Below, one piece after another: positions 30,224 through 39,069 of a stretch of 64,000 nt of DNA. The first letter of the stretch is position 1; each line of letters starts with the position of its first letter. The notes below the pieces were generated by a model. It worked only from the letters and a program-made list of their open reading frames with translations. It was not told where the DNA came from and made no database searches. The DNA comes from Pseudomonadota bacterium (GTDB lineage Bacteria > Pseudomonadota > Alphaproteobacteria > Azospirillales > Azospirillaceae), in assembly GCA_023423695.1 (NCBI GenBank), contig JAFAFA010000032.1:1-64000 (forward strand). Direction: 5' to 3'. A program made the translations under genes and the position numbers.

Positions 30224-31719
30224 TCCACCGCCTCCAGCCCGCCACCCTTGGCGCGCTCACGGACATCGGCGCGGGCGATCTTGCCGCTGCCGGTCAGGGG
30301 CATGTCGGCCGCCGCGAACACCCGCCGTGGCGCCTTGTAGGCCTCCAGCCGCTCCTGGCACCAGCCGCGCAGGTCCGCCAGCGACGCGCGCCCGGACCCG
30401 CGCCACCAGACCACGGCGGACAGGGCATCGCCCCAATAGGGGTCGGGCAGGCCGAACACCACCGCCTCCGCAACCGCGGGGTGGGCGCGCAGGACTGCCT
30501 CGACCTCCGCCGGATAGACGTTCAGGCCGCCGGTGATGACCATGTCGCCCGCCCGCCCGACCAGCCGCAGCCAGCCGTCGCCGTCGATCCAGCCGTAATC
30601 GCCGACCGTGCCCCAGCCGTCCCGTTCGCGATAGCCGGCGCCGTCGCTGGTGCCGAGATAGCCGTCGCTCAACATACCGCTCCGCACCCAGACGGTGCCG
30701 GGCCGGCCCCGCTCGACCGGATTGCCGTCGTCGTCGCGCAGGCTCAGCTCCACCCCATGGAAGGGGCGGCCGACGCTGTCCGCAGGAGCGCCCTCGTGCG
30801 AAGAGCGCAGGCTGACGAAGCTCAGTTCCGATGCGCCGTAATACTCCAGCACAGCGGCATCGGGGCACAGCGCCGCCAGCCGGTCATGCACGGCCGGCGC
30901 CAGCTTCGCGCCGGAGCAGACCACCCGGCGCAGGGCGGGGAAGTGCCGGCCTTCGCGTTCCGCCGCGTCGAGGATGCCGACCAGCATCGTCGGCACAAGC
31001 ACAAGCGTGGTGACGCCGCACTCAGCCATTTGCGCCGCCGCGTCCACCGCGTCGAATTTCGGCTGCACGCGGATCGTGGCGCCGGCCGACAGCCCCTCCA
31101 CTGCGCCATAGAGGCCGAGGCCATGGACAAGCGGCCCCGGCACCAGCACGACATCGTCGGCCCCGATGCCGAACTCCACCCGGCTCGCCTCCAGCGTCGC
31201 CAGCCAGGATCCCTGATTGCGGATGAAGGCCTTCGGCCGCCCGGTGGTGCCGGAGGTGAAGCCGACAAGGAAGGGCGTCTTGGGATCGACCGCCGGAATG
31301 CTCCAGCCCGCCGGCTGCGCGGCGATCCAGGTGGCGGCGGTTTCCGCAGTCAGGTGAAGATCGGGACGGAAAGTGTCCAGCGCCGCGGCGGTCTGCGCGG
31401 CGCTCCATTTGGGATCGAGCAGCCCGACGATGCCGCCGGCCGCGACGATGCCGAAGAACAGGGCCGGCAGCTCCGCACGATTGCCGAGGCTCAGTGCCAC
31501 GCGCGGCGGCGTGGCGTCCGTCCGCAAGGCGGCCACACCGGCGCCGGCACGCCTCACCTGCTCCAGCAGGGCGGCGTAGGACACAGCTGTGCCATCGAAG
31601 ACCAGGGCGGAATGGCCGGGCGTGCGACCGGCCGCCAGCGCGAAGGGGCGGGCGAGGTTGTCCGCCCCGGTGATGCCGCCGTTCAAGGACGGTCGATCAG
31701 GCGCCATTCTTTCAGGCAT
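30220..31719 (-). CDS. Acyl-CoA synthetase (AMP-forming), biotin-operon associated
   Basis: 499-aa adenylate-forming enzyme. The phosphate loop FTSGTTGRPKAF, the EYYGASELSF motif, the VGDYGWIDGDGWLRLVGR hinge and the C-terminal catalytic lysine in LTGSGKIAR identify the ANL superfamily. It would activate a carboxylic acid to an acyl-AMP and then acyl-CoA. The substrate is unknown; location between bioY and a thiolase, as with B. subtilis yhfT, suggests pimelate or a biotin-related acid. Its start overlaps the 3' end of bioY by eight bases. ATG 31707 is an alternative start. Confidence 0.88.
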   Translation of the reverse strand: MPERMAPDRPSLNGGITGADNLARPFALAAGRTPGHSALVFDGTAVSYAALLEQVRRAGAGVAALRTDATPPRVALSLGNRAELPALFFGIVAAGGIVGLLDPKWSAAQTAAALDTFRPDLHLTAETAATWIAAQPAGWSIPAVDPKTPFLVGFTSGTTGRPKAFIRNQGSWLATLEASRVEFGIGADDVVLVPGPLVHGLGLYGAVEGLSAGATIRVQPKFDAVDAAAQMAECGVTTLVLVPTMLVGILDAAEREGRHFPALRRVVCSGAKLAPAVHDRLAALCPDAAVLEYYGASELSFVSLRSSHEGAPADSVGRPFHGVELSLRDDDGNPVERGRPGTVWVRSGMLSDGYLGTSDGAGYRERDGWGTVGDYGWIDGDGWLRLVGRAGDMVITGGLNVYPAEVEAVLRAHPAVAEAVVFGLPDPYWGDALSAVVWWRGSGRASLADLRGWCQERLEAYKAPRRVFAAADMPLTGSGKIARADVRERAKGGGLEAVE

Positions 31720-32260
31720 GGATCGGCAGGATGCCGGCCCGACGGACGCCCGCTGCGGCGACCGCGGCGATGCCGGCCTTGATCAGGTCGCCCGGCACGA
31801 AGGTGAGCGAGCCGAAGACGGCCTTCTCGAGCGGCAGGCCGGCGACCAGCGACAGCCAGGGAATGCCGCCGGCATAGACGACAAGGATGCCGCCGACGAC
31901 GCTGACCGCGAACAGGCGGATCGGGTTGGCGTTCGTGGCGAAGCGCTCCGCCAGCCAGCCGGTGACGAAGGCGGCAATCGGCCAGGACAGCACGAATCCG
32001 CCGGTCGGCCCCATCAGCACGCCGATGCCGCCACGCCCGCCGGCCAGCAGCGGCAGTCCGGCGGCAACCAGCAGCACGAACAGCAGGGCGGCGATGCCGC
32101 CGCGCTTGGCCCCCAGGATGGTGCCGGCCAGCATGACGCCCAGCGTCTGCGCGGTGATCGGCACCGGCAGGAAGCCGAGCGGGATCGGCGGCGCCATGCC
32201 AAGCCCGCCCAGCAGGGCGGCGAACAGAGCGCAGAGGACGAGGTCGCGGGTGGACAGCAT
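31712..32260 (-). CDS. bioY: Biotin transporter substrate-specific subunit BioY
   Basis: 182-aa membrane S-component of the ECF-type biotin transporter. Six hydrophobic helices are visible with the family signatures FLPVPITAQTLGVMLAGTILGAKRG and the conserved GGRGGIGVLMGPTGGFVLSWPIAAFVTG region, which includes biotin-contacting loops. It lies third in bioM-bioN-bioY, the arrangement described in rhizobia, and 27 nt downstream of bioN. With the ATPase and T-component it should form a high-affinity biotin importer. Confidence 0.95.
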   Translation of the reverse strand: MLSTRDLVLCALFAALLGGLGMAPPIPLGFLPVPITAQTLGVMLAGTILGAKRGGIAALLFVLLVAAGLPLLAGGRGGIGVLMGPTGGFVLSWPIAAFVTGWLAERFATNANPIRLFAVSVVGGILVVYAGGIPWLSLVAGLPLEKAVFGSLTFVPGDLIKAGIAAVAAAGVRRAGILPIHA

Positions 32261-32287
32261 TGCGGACGCTTCCTTCGGCTGGTGACG

Positions 32288-32935
32288 TTATCGTTGTGTG
32301 GTGTTTTTAGCTGCGGCCTGCGATCCGGAGTCTGACGGATCATAGCCGCGCGCTTCCAATGCGGCGGCCAGATCATCGGCCATGGTGAGGATCTTGACCA
32401 GCAGCGGAACGAACAGGGCGGCTATGTTGCGCTCGACGCCGCGGGCGCGCTGGGCCATCCGCACCTCGCGCACCTGCTCGCCCAGCAGCGGGATGAAGCG
32501 GATGGTCAGCGCCAGCATCAGCGCCATCTTGGCCGGGTTGACCCCGACCGGTCGCAACAGGGCGAACAAGCGCTCGAACAGATCGACCATGTCCATCACG
32601 CGTGTGGTCAGCGTGACCAGGGTCGCCAGCAGGATCAGGGCGGCGAAACGGGCAACGGCGACCGCCGTCTCCTCCCACCCGCCGCCGGTCAGCAACGCTT
32701 GGAAGCCGAACAGCAGGGTCAGCATGACGACCGGCGCCCGCAGCTCCTTCAGCACCCGGCCGGCCGGCAGCCTCGCCGCCGCCAGAACCGCAACTCCGAT
32801 CAGTCCGGCTGCTGCTGCTCCCCAGGCGCCGGGGAGCGCCAGCACGATGATGGTCACCAGCAGCAGCCCGCCCAGCTTCGCCCCCGCCGGCAGGCGGTGG
32901 ATGACCGACTCCCGATGCAGGTAAAGTCCCAGCAT
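32288..32935 (-). CDS. bioN: ECF transporter T-component BioN (CbiQ family)
   Basis: 215-aa membrane coupling protein that links the BioM ATPase to BioY. Hydrophobic helices flank the cytoplasmic coupling helices, with the two Ala-Arg-Gly motifs typical of T-components: MAQRARGVERN and ALEARGYDPSD. The ATG overlaps the bioM stop (ATGA), so translation is coupled. Length is normal for BioN. Confidence 0.93.
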   Translation of the reverse strand: MLGLYLHRESVIHRLPAGAKLGGLLLVTIIVLALPGAWGAAAAGLIGVAVLAAARLPAGRVLKELRAPVVMLTLLFGFQALLTGGGWEETAVAVARFAALILLATLVTLTTRVMDMVDLFERLFALLRPVGVNPAKMALMLALTIRFIPLLGEQVREVRMAQRARGVERNIAALFVPLLVKILTMADDLAAALEARGYDPSDSGSQAAAKNTTQR

Positions 32936-33609
32936 CAGCCAAGCCGCTCGACATAGGCCGGCACGGTTTCGGCCGGCAGACCGTCGGCCACGACGCGGCC
33001 ATCCTCCAGCACCAGCGCCCGGTCGAAGTCCTTCACCATGTCCAGGTCGTGGGTGACGACAATCACCGTCTGCGGCAGTCCGCGCAACAGCTCGATCACC
33101 TTGCGGCGGTTTCGCAGGTCGAGCAGGGTTGTCGGCTCGTCGAAGATCACATAGGCCGGTTCCAGCACCAGCACCCCGGCGATGGCGAGCAGTTGCTTCT
33201 CGCCGCCGCTCATCTGGTGGGCCGGCTGGTGGCGGTAGCGGTCGAGGCCGTAGCGCTCCAGCGCCCCGGCGACGCGGCGGGCGATCTCGTCATTCGGCAG
33301 CTTGCGCGCCTTCAGCCCGAAGGCGAGATCCTCCTCCACCGTCGGGTAGACGATCTGGGTGTCGGGATTCTGGAAGACGAACCCCACCCGTTGGCGCACG
33401 GTCCGGCCGTCGGTGCGGGTGTCCAAACCGTCGACGGCGACGCTGCCGGCGGTTGGCACGATCAACCCGTTCAGCAGCCGTGCCAGCGTGCTCTTCCCCG
33501 ACCCGTTGCCGCCGAGAATGGCGATGCGCCGCTCCCCCAGCCGCAGCGACAGATCGTGCAGGACGGGACGGTCGCCATAGGCGTGGGTGACGGACCGGAG
33601 TTCGATCAT
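32935..33609 (-). CDS. bioM: ECF transporter ATPase BioM
   Basis: 224-aa ABC ATPase of the biotin ECF transporter. Walker A is GGNGSGKST, the signature [15 protein letters not shown], Walker B YVIFDEPT with a following LLDL, and the switch His is in [11 protein letters not shown] 33609 is chosen because [12 protein letters not shown] is the usual N-terminus; the longer frame adds residues unlike an ABC domain. No Shine-Dalgarno sequence precedes this ATG (the upstream bases are C-rich), and a perfect inverted repeat lies 15-48 nt upstream. It is the first gene of the operon. Confidence 0.94.
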   Translation of the reverse strand: MIELRSVTHAYGDRPVLHDLSLRLGERRIAILGGNGSGKSTLARLLNGLIVPTAGSVAVDGLDTRTDGRTVRQRVGFVFQNPDTQIVYPTVEEDLAFGLKARKLPNDEIARRVAGALERYGLDRYRHQPAHQMSGGEKQLLAIAGVLVLEPAYVIFDEPTTLLDLRNRRKVIELLRGLPQTVIVVTHDLDMVKDFDRALVLEDGRVVADGLPAETVPAYVERLG

Positions 33610-33623
33610 CGACGGGGGACGAG

Positions 33624-33657
33624 CTTTCGCAGTGCAGTTCTGTTGCGTGTGCGAAAG
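33624..33657 (-). promoter_or_regulatory. Inverted repeat CTTTCGCA-N18-TGCGAAAG ahead of bioM
   Basis: Perfect 8-bp arms at 33624-33631 and 33650-33657, immediately upstream of the leader-poor bioM start. It could be an operator or an mRNA stem. It does not match the TTAT..ATAA pattern expected for the alphaproteobacterial biotin regulator BioR. Confidence 0.45.
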
Positions 33658-33807
33658 TTTCTTAGCGGGTCTATGGGCCGGGTGCCAGAGGTGAAGTTGC
33701 TGGACCGGCAACTTATGGCGTCCTCGCAGTCCTGCTCCGCCGGTCCGAAAGCCGGTCCGGCCGTGAAGGACGGGGACAGCGCCCACTCTGGCCAAGAAAG
33801 CAGAGGA

Positions 33808-33827
33808 GGCCGTCCTTGCAGACGGCC
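33808..33827 (-). terminator. Terminator after the Hint-domain gene
   Basis: GGCCGTC-CTTGCA-GACGGCC forms a 7-bp stem 49 nt past the stop codon. On the minus strand it is followed by TCTGCTTTCTT. Confidence 0.65.
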
Positions 33828-33875
33828 CCCTTCAGAAACTCTACTGGGTGACTTGCCGGTGCGGTTGACGAGAGG

Positions 33876-34490
33876 TCAAACCAGCTCCGCGAGCGTCAGG
33901 TGTTCGGCGCGCTTGTTGACGTTCGCGCGGATCTGCTCCAATGCAGCCAGCGGAATGTCGATAGTCACGCAGGGCTCCTGAACGCGCGGATCGTCGCCCG
34001 GGTACAGCGTCTCGTACTCGCCGGCATTGTCATAAGCCTGACGGTTGTCCGCTTCGAGATAGGTCTCGACCGGCAGACCCTCGGCATACATGCCGTCATG
34101 GCTGTCGAGTTCGATATGGAAATACTCGAACTCCTCCATCGCGTCGACCTGCCGGATGGACGAACCATTGATCAGCAGACGGGCCGAGACGCCATACTCG
34201 CCGATCAGCAGCGCATGGCTGGGGGAGATGTACAGGTCGCGGACGGGCAGGCCCTGCGCGATGGCATCGCGGGCGATCCGCACCGGCAGATGGACCTTGC
34301 GCAGCTGCTCCGTATCGAAGGAAGAGCCGGCCATCAGTCGGCGTCCGATCCAGCGAATGGCGCGGAATTCGCCGGTGAGGGACGACTTGATCATGTCGCC
34401 GATCTTCAGGCTCTCGACAGGGACATCGCCGAATATCGAATGGACGAACGTGCCGCGGAGGATGCAGGTCGGAGTAGGACCGGGAGCCAT
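33876..34490 (-). CDS. Hint (Hedgehog/intein-type) domain protein
   Basis: 204-aa protein that is almost entirely a Hint_2-type domain. The hallmark block A is CILRGTFVHSIFGDVPVESLKIGDMI with the potential nucleophile Cys9, followed by FRAIRWIGRRLM, LPVRDLYISPSHALLI and SARLLINGSSI, in the usual order. Hint_2 domains usually form the C-terminal part of large secreted proteins; here it is free-standing with just eight residues before the Cys. Self-splicing is unlikely without flanking exteins. It is less GC-rich than the neighbouring ABC genes and may be secreted with RTX-type partners. Function is unknown. Confidence 0.85.
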   Translation of the reverse strand: MAPGPTPTCILRGTFVHSIFGDVPVESLKIGDMIKSSLTGEFRAIRWIGRRLMAGSSFDTEQLRKVHLPVRIARDAIAQGLPVRDLYISPSHALLIGEYGVSARLLINGSSIRQVDAMEEFEYFHIELDSHDGMYAEGLPVETYLEADNRQAYDNAGEYETLYPGDDPRVQEPCVTIDIPLAALEQIRANVNKRAEHLTLAELV

Positions 34491-35012
34491 GTTTTACAAG
34501 TTCCATTGCGATTGCAGGAGTTTGCTTCCGCATCCTGCGGCCGAGCATCTCTGCACTCGGCACGGACGTGGCAAACTTCAAACAGACTACTTCCTTCGAG
34601 CAAATGCCGGGGTGGAGAAATTGTGCGCAATTGCGGCCGCCAGTGACCAATTGCCGCAGCGACATTGCTGCCTGTGTCCCAAATCTGGCGGAAACGGAAC
34701 TGTTTTAGGCTTCTTTAAGAAATTTCATGACCTTGCTGCCGCATTCGGAACGCGGCGTTCACGGGCAGCCTGGGGTTGCCGCCTGGAAATCCGGACCCGC
34801 TTCTCCAGTCGCAACATTCGGTTGTTTTTCGGAAAATCGCTTCACTCATTAAGCGGTGGCGCGCCTGTGAGCGCGAAACCGGAGCGGCTGTCGGGCCGCT
34901 CCGTCGAGGAATTCATAATTAGCGGTTGGAACTGTCGGCAGGGGCCATTCCGCTTGTCACTGTTGCCTTTCAAACGTGAAACGGCAATCAGTGCCTCCCA
35001 CCTGACGGGAAA
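34491..35012. other. Non-coding stretch between the Hint gene and the ABC operon
   Basis: 522 bp with no supported gene. It contains the Hint promoter side, AT-richer DNA around 34700-34860 and a 9-bp-stem hairpin at 34880-34903. Confidence 0.5.
34880..34903. terminator. Hairpin downstream of the amino-acid ABC operon
   Basis: CGGAGCGGC and GCCGCTCCG are exact complements around TGTCGG, about 110 nt after the ATPase stop on the minus strand. The U-tract is poor, so its role as a terminator is tentative. Confidence 0.45.
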
Positions 35013-35840
35013 TCAGAAGCTGTTGCGTTCATGATAGGTTTGCAGGAACTGCTGCACCCGCGATTCCGTGGATTCGTGGAAGACTTCGCGCGGGGTGCCG
35101 AAGGCGGCGATGCGGCCGTGGTCGAGGAAGGCCACCTTGTCGGCGACGTTGGCGGCAAAGCCCATCTCGTGGGTCACCACCACCATGGTCATGCCGTCCG
35201 CTGCCAGATCGCGCATGACCTGCAGCACCTCGCCCACCAGTTCGGGGTCGAGCGCCGAGGTCGGCTCGTCGAACAGCATCAGGTGGGGCTCCATCGCGAT
35301 GACGCGGGCGATGGCGACGCGCTGCTGCTGGCCACCCGATAGACGTGCGGGGTAGCTGTCGGCCTTGGCGGCCAGACCCACCCGGTCCAGCATACGGCGG
35401 GCGTGGGCGGTGGCTGCGGCCTTGTCCATGCCGCGGACTTGCACCAGCGCCTCCGCCACATTCTCCAGCGCCGTCATGTGGGGCCACAGGTTGAACTGCT
35501 GGAACACCATGCCGACGTTGCGGCGCAAGCTCCGCAGGTCGCGGTTGGACAGGCGGCGGCGCGGCGTCTCTTCGGTGTAGCCGACCAGCTTGCCTTCGAT
35601 GCGGATCTCGCCGCGGTCGTAGACCTCAAGGAAGTTGATGCAGCGCAGCAGCGTGCTCTTCCCCGATCCGCTGGGGCCAATCAGGCAGACGACCTCCGAC
35701 TTGTTGACGGTCAGGTCGATGTCGCGCAGCACCTCGTTGGTGCCGAAGCTCTTGCTGACGCCGCGGATGGTGACCATCGGCGCGGCATCGCCGGCGACGG
35801 CGGAATGGGGCGAGGTGGCGGTTTCGTAAACGGTGGTCAT
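35013..35840 (-). CDS. Amino-acid ABC transporter ATPase (GlnQ/HisP type)
   Basis: 275-aa ATPase of a polar amino-acid importer. Walker [11 protein letters not shown]-loop [16 protein letters not shown], signature [14 protein letters not shown], Walker [15 protein letters not shown] and switch VVTHEMGFA are all intact. The ATG overlaps the stop of the preceding permease (ATGA). It is the last gene of regulator-binding protein-permease-permease-ATPase. Substrate is not determined by this subunit. Confidence 0.94.
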   Translation of the reverse strand: MTTVYETATSPHSAVAGDAAPMVTIRGVSKSFGTNEVLRDIDLTVNKSEVVCLIGPSGSGKSTLLRCINFLEVYDRGEIRIEGKLVGYTEETPRRRLSNRDLRSLRRNVGMVFQQFNLWPHMTALENVAEALVQVRGMDKAAATAHARRMLDRVGLAAKADSYPARLSGGQQQRVAIARVIAMEPHLMLFDEPTSALDPELVGEVLQVMRDLAADGMTMVVVTHEMGFAANVADKVAFLDHGRIAAFGTPREVFHESTESRVQQFLQTYHERNSF

Positions 35841-36544
35841 CACGCCCTCGCGGTTGCGGTCTGGGTCGAGGAGTCCTGCGGCGACGCATGGGTCAGGAAA
35901 CGGGTGACGCGGGCCTCCAGCCGGCGGCCCAGACGCGACACCACCTCCACCAGCAGCCAGTAGAACAGCGCCATGCCGACGATGGTCTCGAAGGTGGCGA
36001 AGGTCTCCGCCGCCATTGTCTGCATCTCGTACATCAACTCCGGCACGGTGATGATCGACAGCACCACCGTTTCCTTGGTCAGGATCGCCATCATGTTGAC
36101 GATGGCCGGGATGGTCGATACCAGCATGGCCGGCACGATCACCCGGCGCAGGATGGAGCCATAGGACATGCCGAGGCTGAGCGCCGCTTCCACCTGCCCC
36201 TTCGGCACCGCCTGATAGCCGGCGCGGAAGATCTCGGCGAAATAGGCGCTGCCGTAGATGCCGAGGCCGAGGATGCCGGCCGCCGTCGCCTCCAGCCGCA
36301 GGCCGATGGACGGACCGCCGCTGTAGAGCAGGAACAGCTGGATCAGGAAGGGTGTGCCGCGGATCACCTCGATATAGGCGCGGATCACCCAGCGCAGCGG
36401 CTTCACCGGGATCCGGCGCAGCAGCATCAGGACGAAGCCCAGCACCATGCCGATGAGGCAGCCGGCGCCCCAGCACAGGATGGTGATGCCGAAGCCGCGC
36501 AGCAGCGCCGGGCCGTACTGGACGAGAAGGGAGAGGTCCAACAT
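35840..36544 (-). CDS. Amino-acid ABC transporter permease (second)
   Basis: 234-aa HisMQ-type permease with about five helices. The N-terminus [19 protein letters not shown] and the EAA-like loop [20 protein letters not shown] mark the family. I start at ATG 36544; the longer frame reads antisense residues of the neighbour. Four nt separate it from the upstream permease, and the two probably form a heterodimer. Confidence 0.93.
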   Translation of the reverse strand: MLDLSLLVQYGPALLRGFGITILCWGAGCLIGMVLGFVLMLLRRIPVKPLRWVIRAYIEVIRGTPFLIQLFLLYSGGPSIGLRLEATAAGILGLGIYGSAYFAEIFRAGYQAVPKGQVEAALSLGMSYGSILRRVIVPAMLVSTIPAIVNMMAILTKETVVLSIITVPELMYEMQTMAAETFATFETIVGMALFYWLLVEVVSRLGRRLEARVTRFLTHASPQDSSTQTATARA

Positions 36545-36548
36545 CGGA

Positions 36549-37196
36549 TCAGGCCTGTTGCAGGCGGCGTTCGACCAGCGTGCCGAACAGGGCCAGCGCG
36601 CCGTTGATCGCCAGATAGATGACGCCGGCCGCGAGGTAAATCTCAAGCGGGCGGTAGTTGGCGGCCGAAATGGTCTGGCTGGTCCGCGTCAACTCCGCCA
36701 CCCCGACGACGGAGATCAGCGAGGACGCCTTCAGCAGCAGGATCAGTTCGTTGACCAGGGCCGGCACCGAGATGCGGAAGGCCTGCGGCAGCAGGATGCG
36801 CGTCCAGATCGACGATCCGGGGAAGCCCAGCGCAAGCGCCGCCTCCGACTGACCGTGCGGGACGGCGTTGAGCGCACCGCGGTAGATCTCCGACACATAG
36901 GCGCCCGACGCGAGGCCGAGCGCGGCGATGGAGGCGACCAGCGGCGGCACGTCGATGCCGATCAGCGGCAGCATGTAGTAGATCAGCAGAAGCTGGATCA
37001 GCAGCGGCACGCCGCGGAAGAAGCTGACATAGACGCCGCCGGCCAAGTCCGCCGCCCGGCCGCCGGACTGCCGCGCCACGCAGACGACCAGACCGATCAC
37101 CTGTCCCAGCAGCACGCCGAGCAGCGAGACCCAGACGGTCGTGACGGCCGCCCCCAGCAGATGGGGAAGGGCGTCGATGATGACGCTGAACTTCAT
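36549..37196 (-). CDS. Amino-acid ABC transporter permease (first)
   Basis: 215-aa HisMQ-type permease. It has TVWVSLLGVLLGQVIGLVVCVAR, the conserved SFFRGVPLLIQLLLIYYMLP segment and the coupling loop AALALGFPGSSIWTRILLPQAFR that contacts the ATPase. ATG 37196 begins MKFSVIIDALPHLL. A REP-like hairpin lies between it and the binding-protein gene, a common position for elements that tune relative expression of binding protein and membrane subunits. Confidence 0.93.
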   Translation of the reverse strand: MKFSVIIDALPHLLGAAVTTVWVSLLGVLLGQVIGLVVCVARQSGGRAADLAGGVYVSFFRGVPLLIQLLLIYYMLPLIGIDVPPLVASIAALGLASGAYVSEIYRGALNAVPHGQSEAALALGFPGSSIWTRILLPQAFRISVPALVNELILLLKASSLISVVGVAELTRTSQTISAANYRPLEIYLAAGVIYLAINGALALFGTLVERRLQQA

Positions 37197-37228
37197 TGAT
37201 GGGCCTTCAATTCCGGCGAATCCGCGAT

Positions 37229-37259
37229 CCATCCCCTCTCCATGGGGGAGAGGGGATGG
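37229..37259. repeat. REP-like palindrome inside the ABC operon
   Basis: CCATCCCCTCTCC (37229-37241) is the exact complement of GGAGAGGGGATGG (37247-37259). This 13-bp stem lies between the binding-protein and permease genes and resembles hairpins at 23910, 45663 and 46609. Confidence 0.7.
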
Positions 37260-37270
37260 TCCGCTCTACC

Positions 37271-38116
37271 TTACAGCTGCGGTTCCGGAACGGTGGTCGG
37301 CAGTTCCTGCGAGACGCCGAACCACTTCTTCTGGATGGTCGCCATGCGGCCGTCCTTCTGGATCTTCACGAGTGCGGCGTTGACCGCCTCGATCAGGCTC
37401 TTGTCGTCGTCGCCGAGGCGACCGACCCACGAGAAGTAGGAGGGCTTGCCGAAGGGCGGCAGGACGACGGCGAAGGTCTCCTTGCGCTGTGCGGCGGCGA
37501 AGGCGAGGTTCGGCAGCGAGTTGACCGAGGCATCGATGCGGCCGGCGGCCAGATCGGCGTAGGACTGGTTGCTGTCGACATACTCGCGCACGTCCGGCGG
37601 GGTCGGCAGGGTCTGGCCGAACTCCTTCACCTGCGCCAGCTGCGAGGTGCCCTTGCCGCCGCCGACCTTCTTGCCGGCGATGTCCTCCGGCTTGTTGATG
37701 GTCTTGTCGTCGGCGCGCTTCATCATCGCGGCGGTCGCTTCCGAAATCGGAACGGTGAAGGCGTAGCGCTTCATGCGCTCCTTCGTGATCGTCACCGGGG
37801 CGATGACCAGATCGAACTTCTTGGCTTCCAGGCCGGGCAGGACGCTGGTCCAGGGCAGGTCCATGTACTTGGGCTTGACGCCCAGTTCCTTGGCCACCTC
37901 GTCGATCAGGTCGCGGTCGACGCCCTTGTACTCGTTGTTCTCGAGGAAGTCGAAGGGCGGGAACTGCATCTCGGTGGCGACGGTGAGGACGCCGGCCTTC
38001 TTCACGTCGGCCAGCGTGTCGGCCATCGCCGTGCCGGCGGCGGCACCGGTCACCAGCAGAGTGGCGCCGAGCAGCGCCGCCTTGAACATCGTCCGAACCA
38101 TACCCTTGCTCTCCAT
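37271..38116 (-). CDS. Amino-acid ABC transporter substrate-binding protein
   Basis: 281-aa periplasmic binding protein of SBP family 3. A signal peptide (AALLGATLLVTGAAAGTAMA) precedes the mature start DTLADVKKAG. Family landmarks are LTVATEMQFPPFDFLENN, the YKGVDRDLIDEVAKELG signature and FDLVIAPVTITKERMKRYAFT. These fit polar amino acids or related compounds; the ligand is not predictable by eye. GGGGA precedes ATG 38116. It follows the regulator by 51 nt, so both are probably in one transcript. Confidence 0.92.
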   Translation of the reverse strand: MESKGMVRTMFKAALLGATLLVTGAAAGTAMADTLADVKKAGVLTVATEMQFPPFDFLENNEYKGVDRDLIDEVAKELGVKPKYMDLPWTSVLPGLEAKKFDLVIAPVTITKERMKRYAFTVPISEATAAMMKRADDKTINKPEDIAGKKVGGGKGTSQLAQVKEFGQTLPTPPDVREYVDSNQSYADLAAGRIDASVNSLPNLAFAAAQRKETFAVVLPPFGKPSYFSWVGRLGDDDKSLIEAVNAALVKIQKDGRMATIQKKWFGVSQELPTTVPEPQL

Positions 38117-38167
38117 CGTGAGTGGTCCCCTGTCGTGGCCGGCCGACTGTAGCCGGTCCTTTTGTGT

Positions 38168-39019
38168 TTACAAATTCAACTCGGTCGCGCTGTCGGTGAT
38201 CGACGAGCCGCTGAGGCTGAACCGGTCGCCGACCGAGAGGAAATGAACCAGCGTCACCGGCCGGCTCAGATGCATGGTCTGCCGCCGGATCGACAGGCAG
38301 GCTGCCCCGGCCTCCACCCCCAGCAGCGCCGCCATCTCCGCCGTGGCGTTGACCGCGCGCACCGTGTGGTCGGCCGACGACCAGGGCACCCGGTCGACCA
38401 GCCAGCGGCTGGGAGCCACGCTGTCGAACGGCTCCTCCGCCACCTCCGGCACGGCGTCCAGGCTGACGAGGCGGCGTTCATGCTGGATCGGCGTTCCGTC
38501 GCTGAAATGCAGGCACTCCAGCGCCAGGATCGGCGCACCCTCGGGCAGGTCGGGCCAGTGGATGCCCTGTCCGTTGTTCAGGCTCTTGCGTTCGCGGATG
38601 CGGAACTCGTAGACACGGCCTTCCCGCGCGACGACGTCGCCGATGTCCTCGATGGGCAGGGCGAAGCGGTCGCGGCGGCCGGTGGCGACGAAGGTCCCGG
38701 CACGGCGGCGGCGGACGAGGAACCCCTCCCGCGCCAGCAATGCGATGGCCTTGTGCACGGTCTGGCGGGAGACGCCGTAGAGGCTCGACAACTCCGCCTC
38801 GTTGGGCAGGCGCTGGCCGGCCTGCCAGCGGCCCCGCAGGATCTGGCCGGCGACCGCGCGCTTGATCTGGTCGAACAGCGCGCCGCGACCGTCGAGTGTG
38901 AGGCCGTCGAGTGCGAGTCCGTCGGGGGCAAGTTCATTCCGCGGGGCGCAGGCCGGCGTCGAAGCCGGTCCGCCAACGCGGTCCTGTCCGGTCAGGCCTT
39001 GCCGTGCCACCCCCTGCAC
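38168..39019 (-). CDS. GntR-family regulator, HutC subgroup (UTRA domain)
   Basis: About 283 aa. The winged helix-turn-helix (GRWQAGQRLPNEAELSSLYGVSRQTVHKAIALL) is followed by a UTRA ligand-binding domain (RKSLNNGQGIHW...PILALECLHFSDGTPIQHERRLV). No ATG lies near the DNA-binding domain; GTG 39019 with GGAGAG upstream is the best start. It heads the ABC transporter operon and likely represses it in response to the imported compound. A HutC-like site, TGTATGTACA, lies 39 nt upstream. HutC proteins often sense urocanate or other small carboxylates; the ligand here is unknown. Confidence 0.9.
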   Translation of the reverse strand: MQGVARQGLTGQDRVGGPASTPACAPRNELAPDGLALDGLTLDGRGALFDQIKRAVAGQILRGRWQAGQRLPNEAELSSLYGVSRQTVHKAIALLAREGFLVRRRRAGTFVATGRRDRFALPIEDIGDVVAREGRVYEFRIRERKSLNNGQGIHWPDLPEGAPILALECLHFSDGTPIQHERRLVSLDAVPEVAEEPFDSVAPSRWLVDRVPWSSADHTVRAVNATAEMAALLGVEAGAACLSIRRQTMHLSRPVTLVHFLSVGDRFSLSGSSITDSATELNL

Positions 39020-39057
39020 CCCGCTCTCCGCGTCGCGATGTGACGTTTCGGCGATAA

Positions 39058-39069
39058 TGTATGTACATA
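39058..39069. promoter_or_regulatory. HutC-like operator TGTATGTACA
   Basis: TGTA-TG-TACA (39058-39067), overlapping the perfect palindrome TATGTACATA (39060-39069), upstream of the GntR/HutC regulator. It resembles the TGTATATACA sites bound by HutC-type regulators, consistent with autoregulation. Confidence 0.6.

Noticed and set aside
27812..30340. 842-codon plus-strand frame across the MFS and thiolase genes
   Set aside because: Gln/Arg/Gly/Asp-rich antisense composition; the opposite strand has full-length recognised proteins.
31700..33700. A BioR box (TTAT..ATAA) for the biotin operon
   Set aside because: I found no such sequence upstream of bioM or bioY, so no BioR regulation is claimed.
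34090..35034. Plus-strand frame of 314 codons across the Hint gene and the following gap
   Set aside because: Ser/Arg-rich with no motif, and it overlaps a recognised Hint protein on the other strand.
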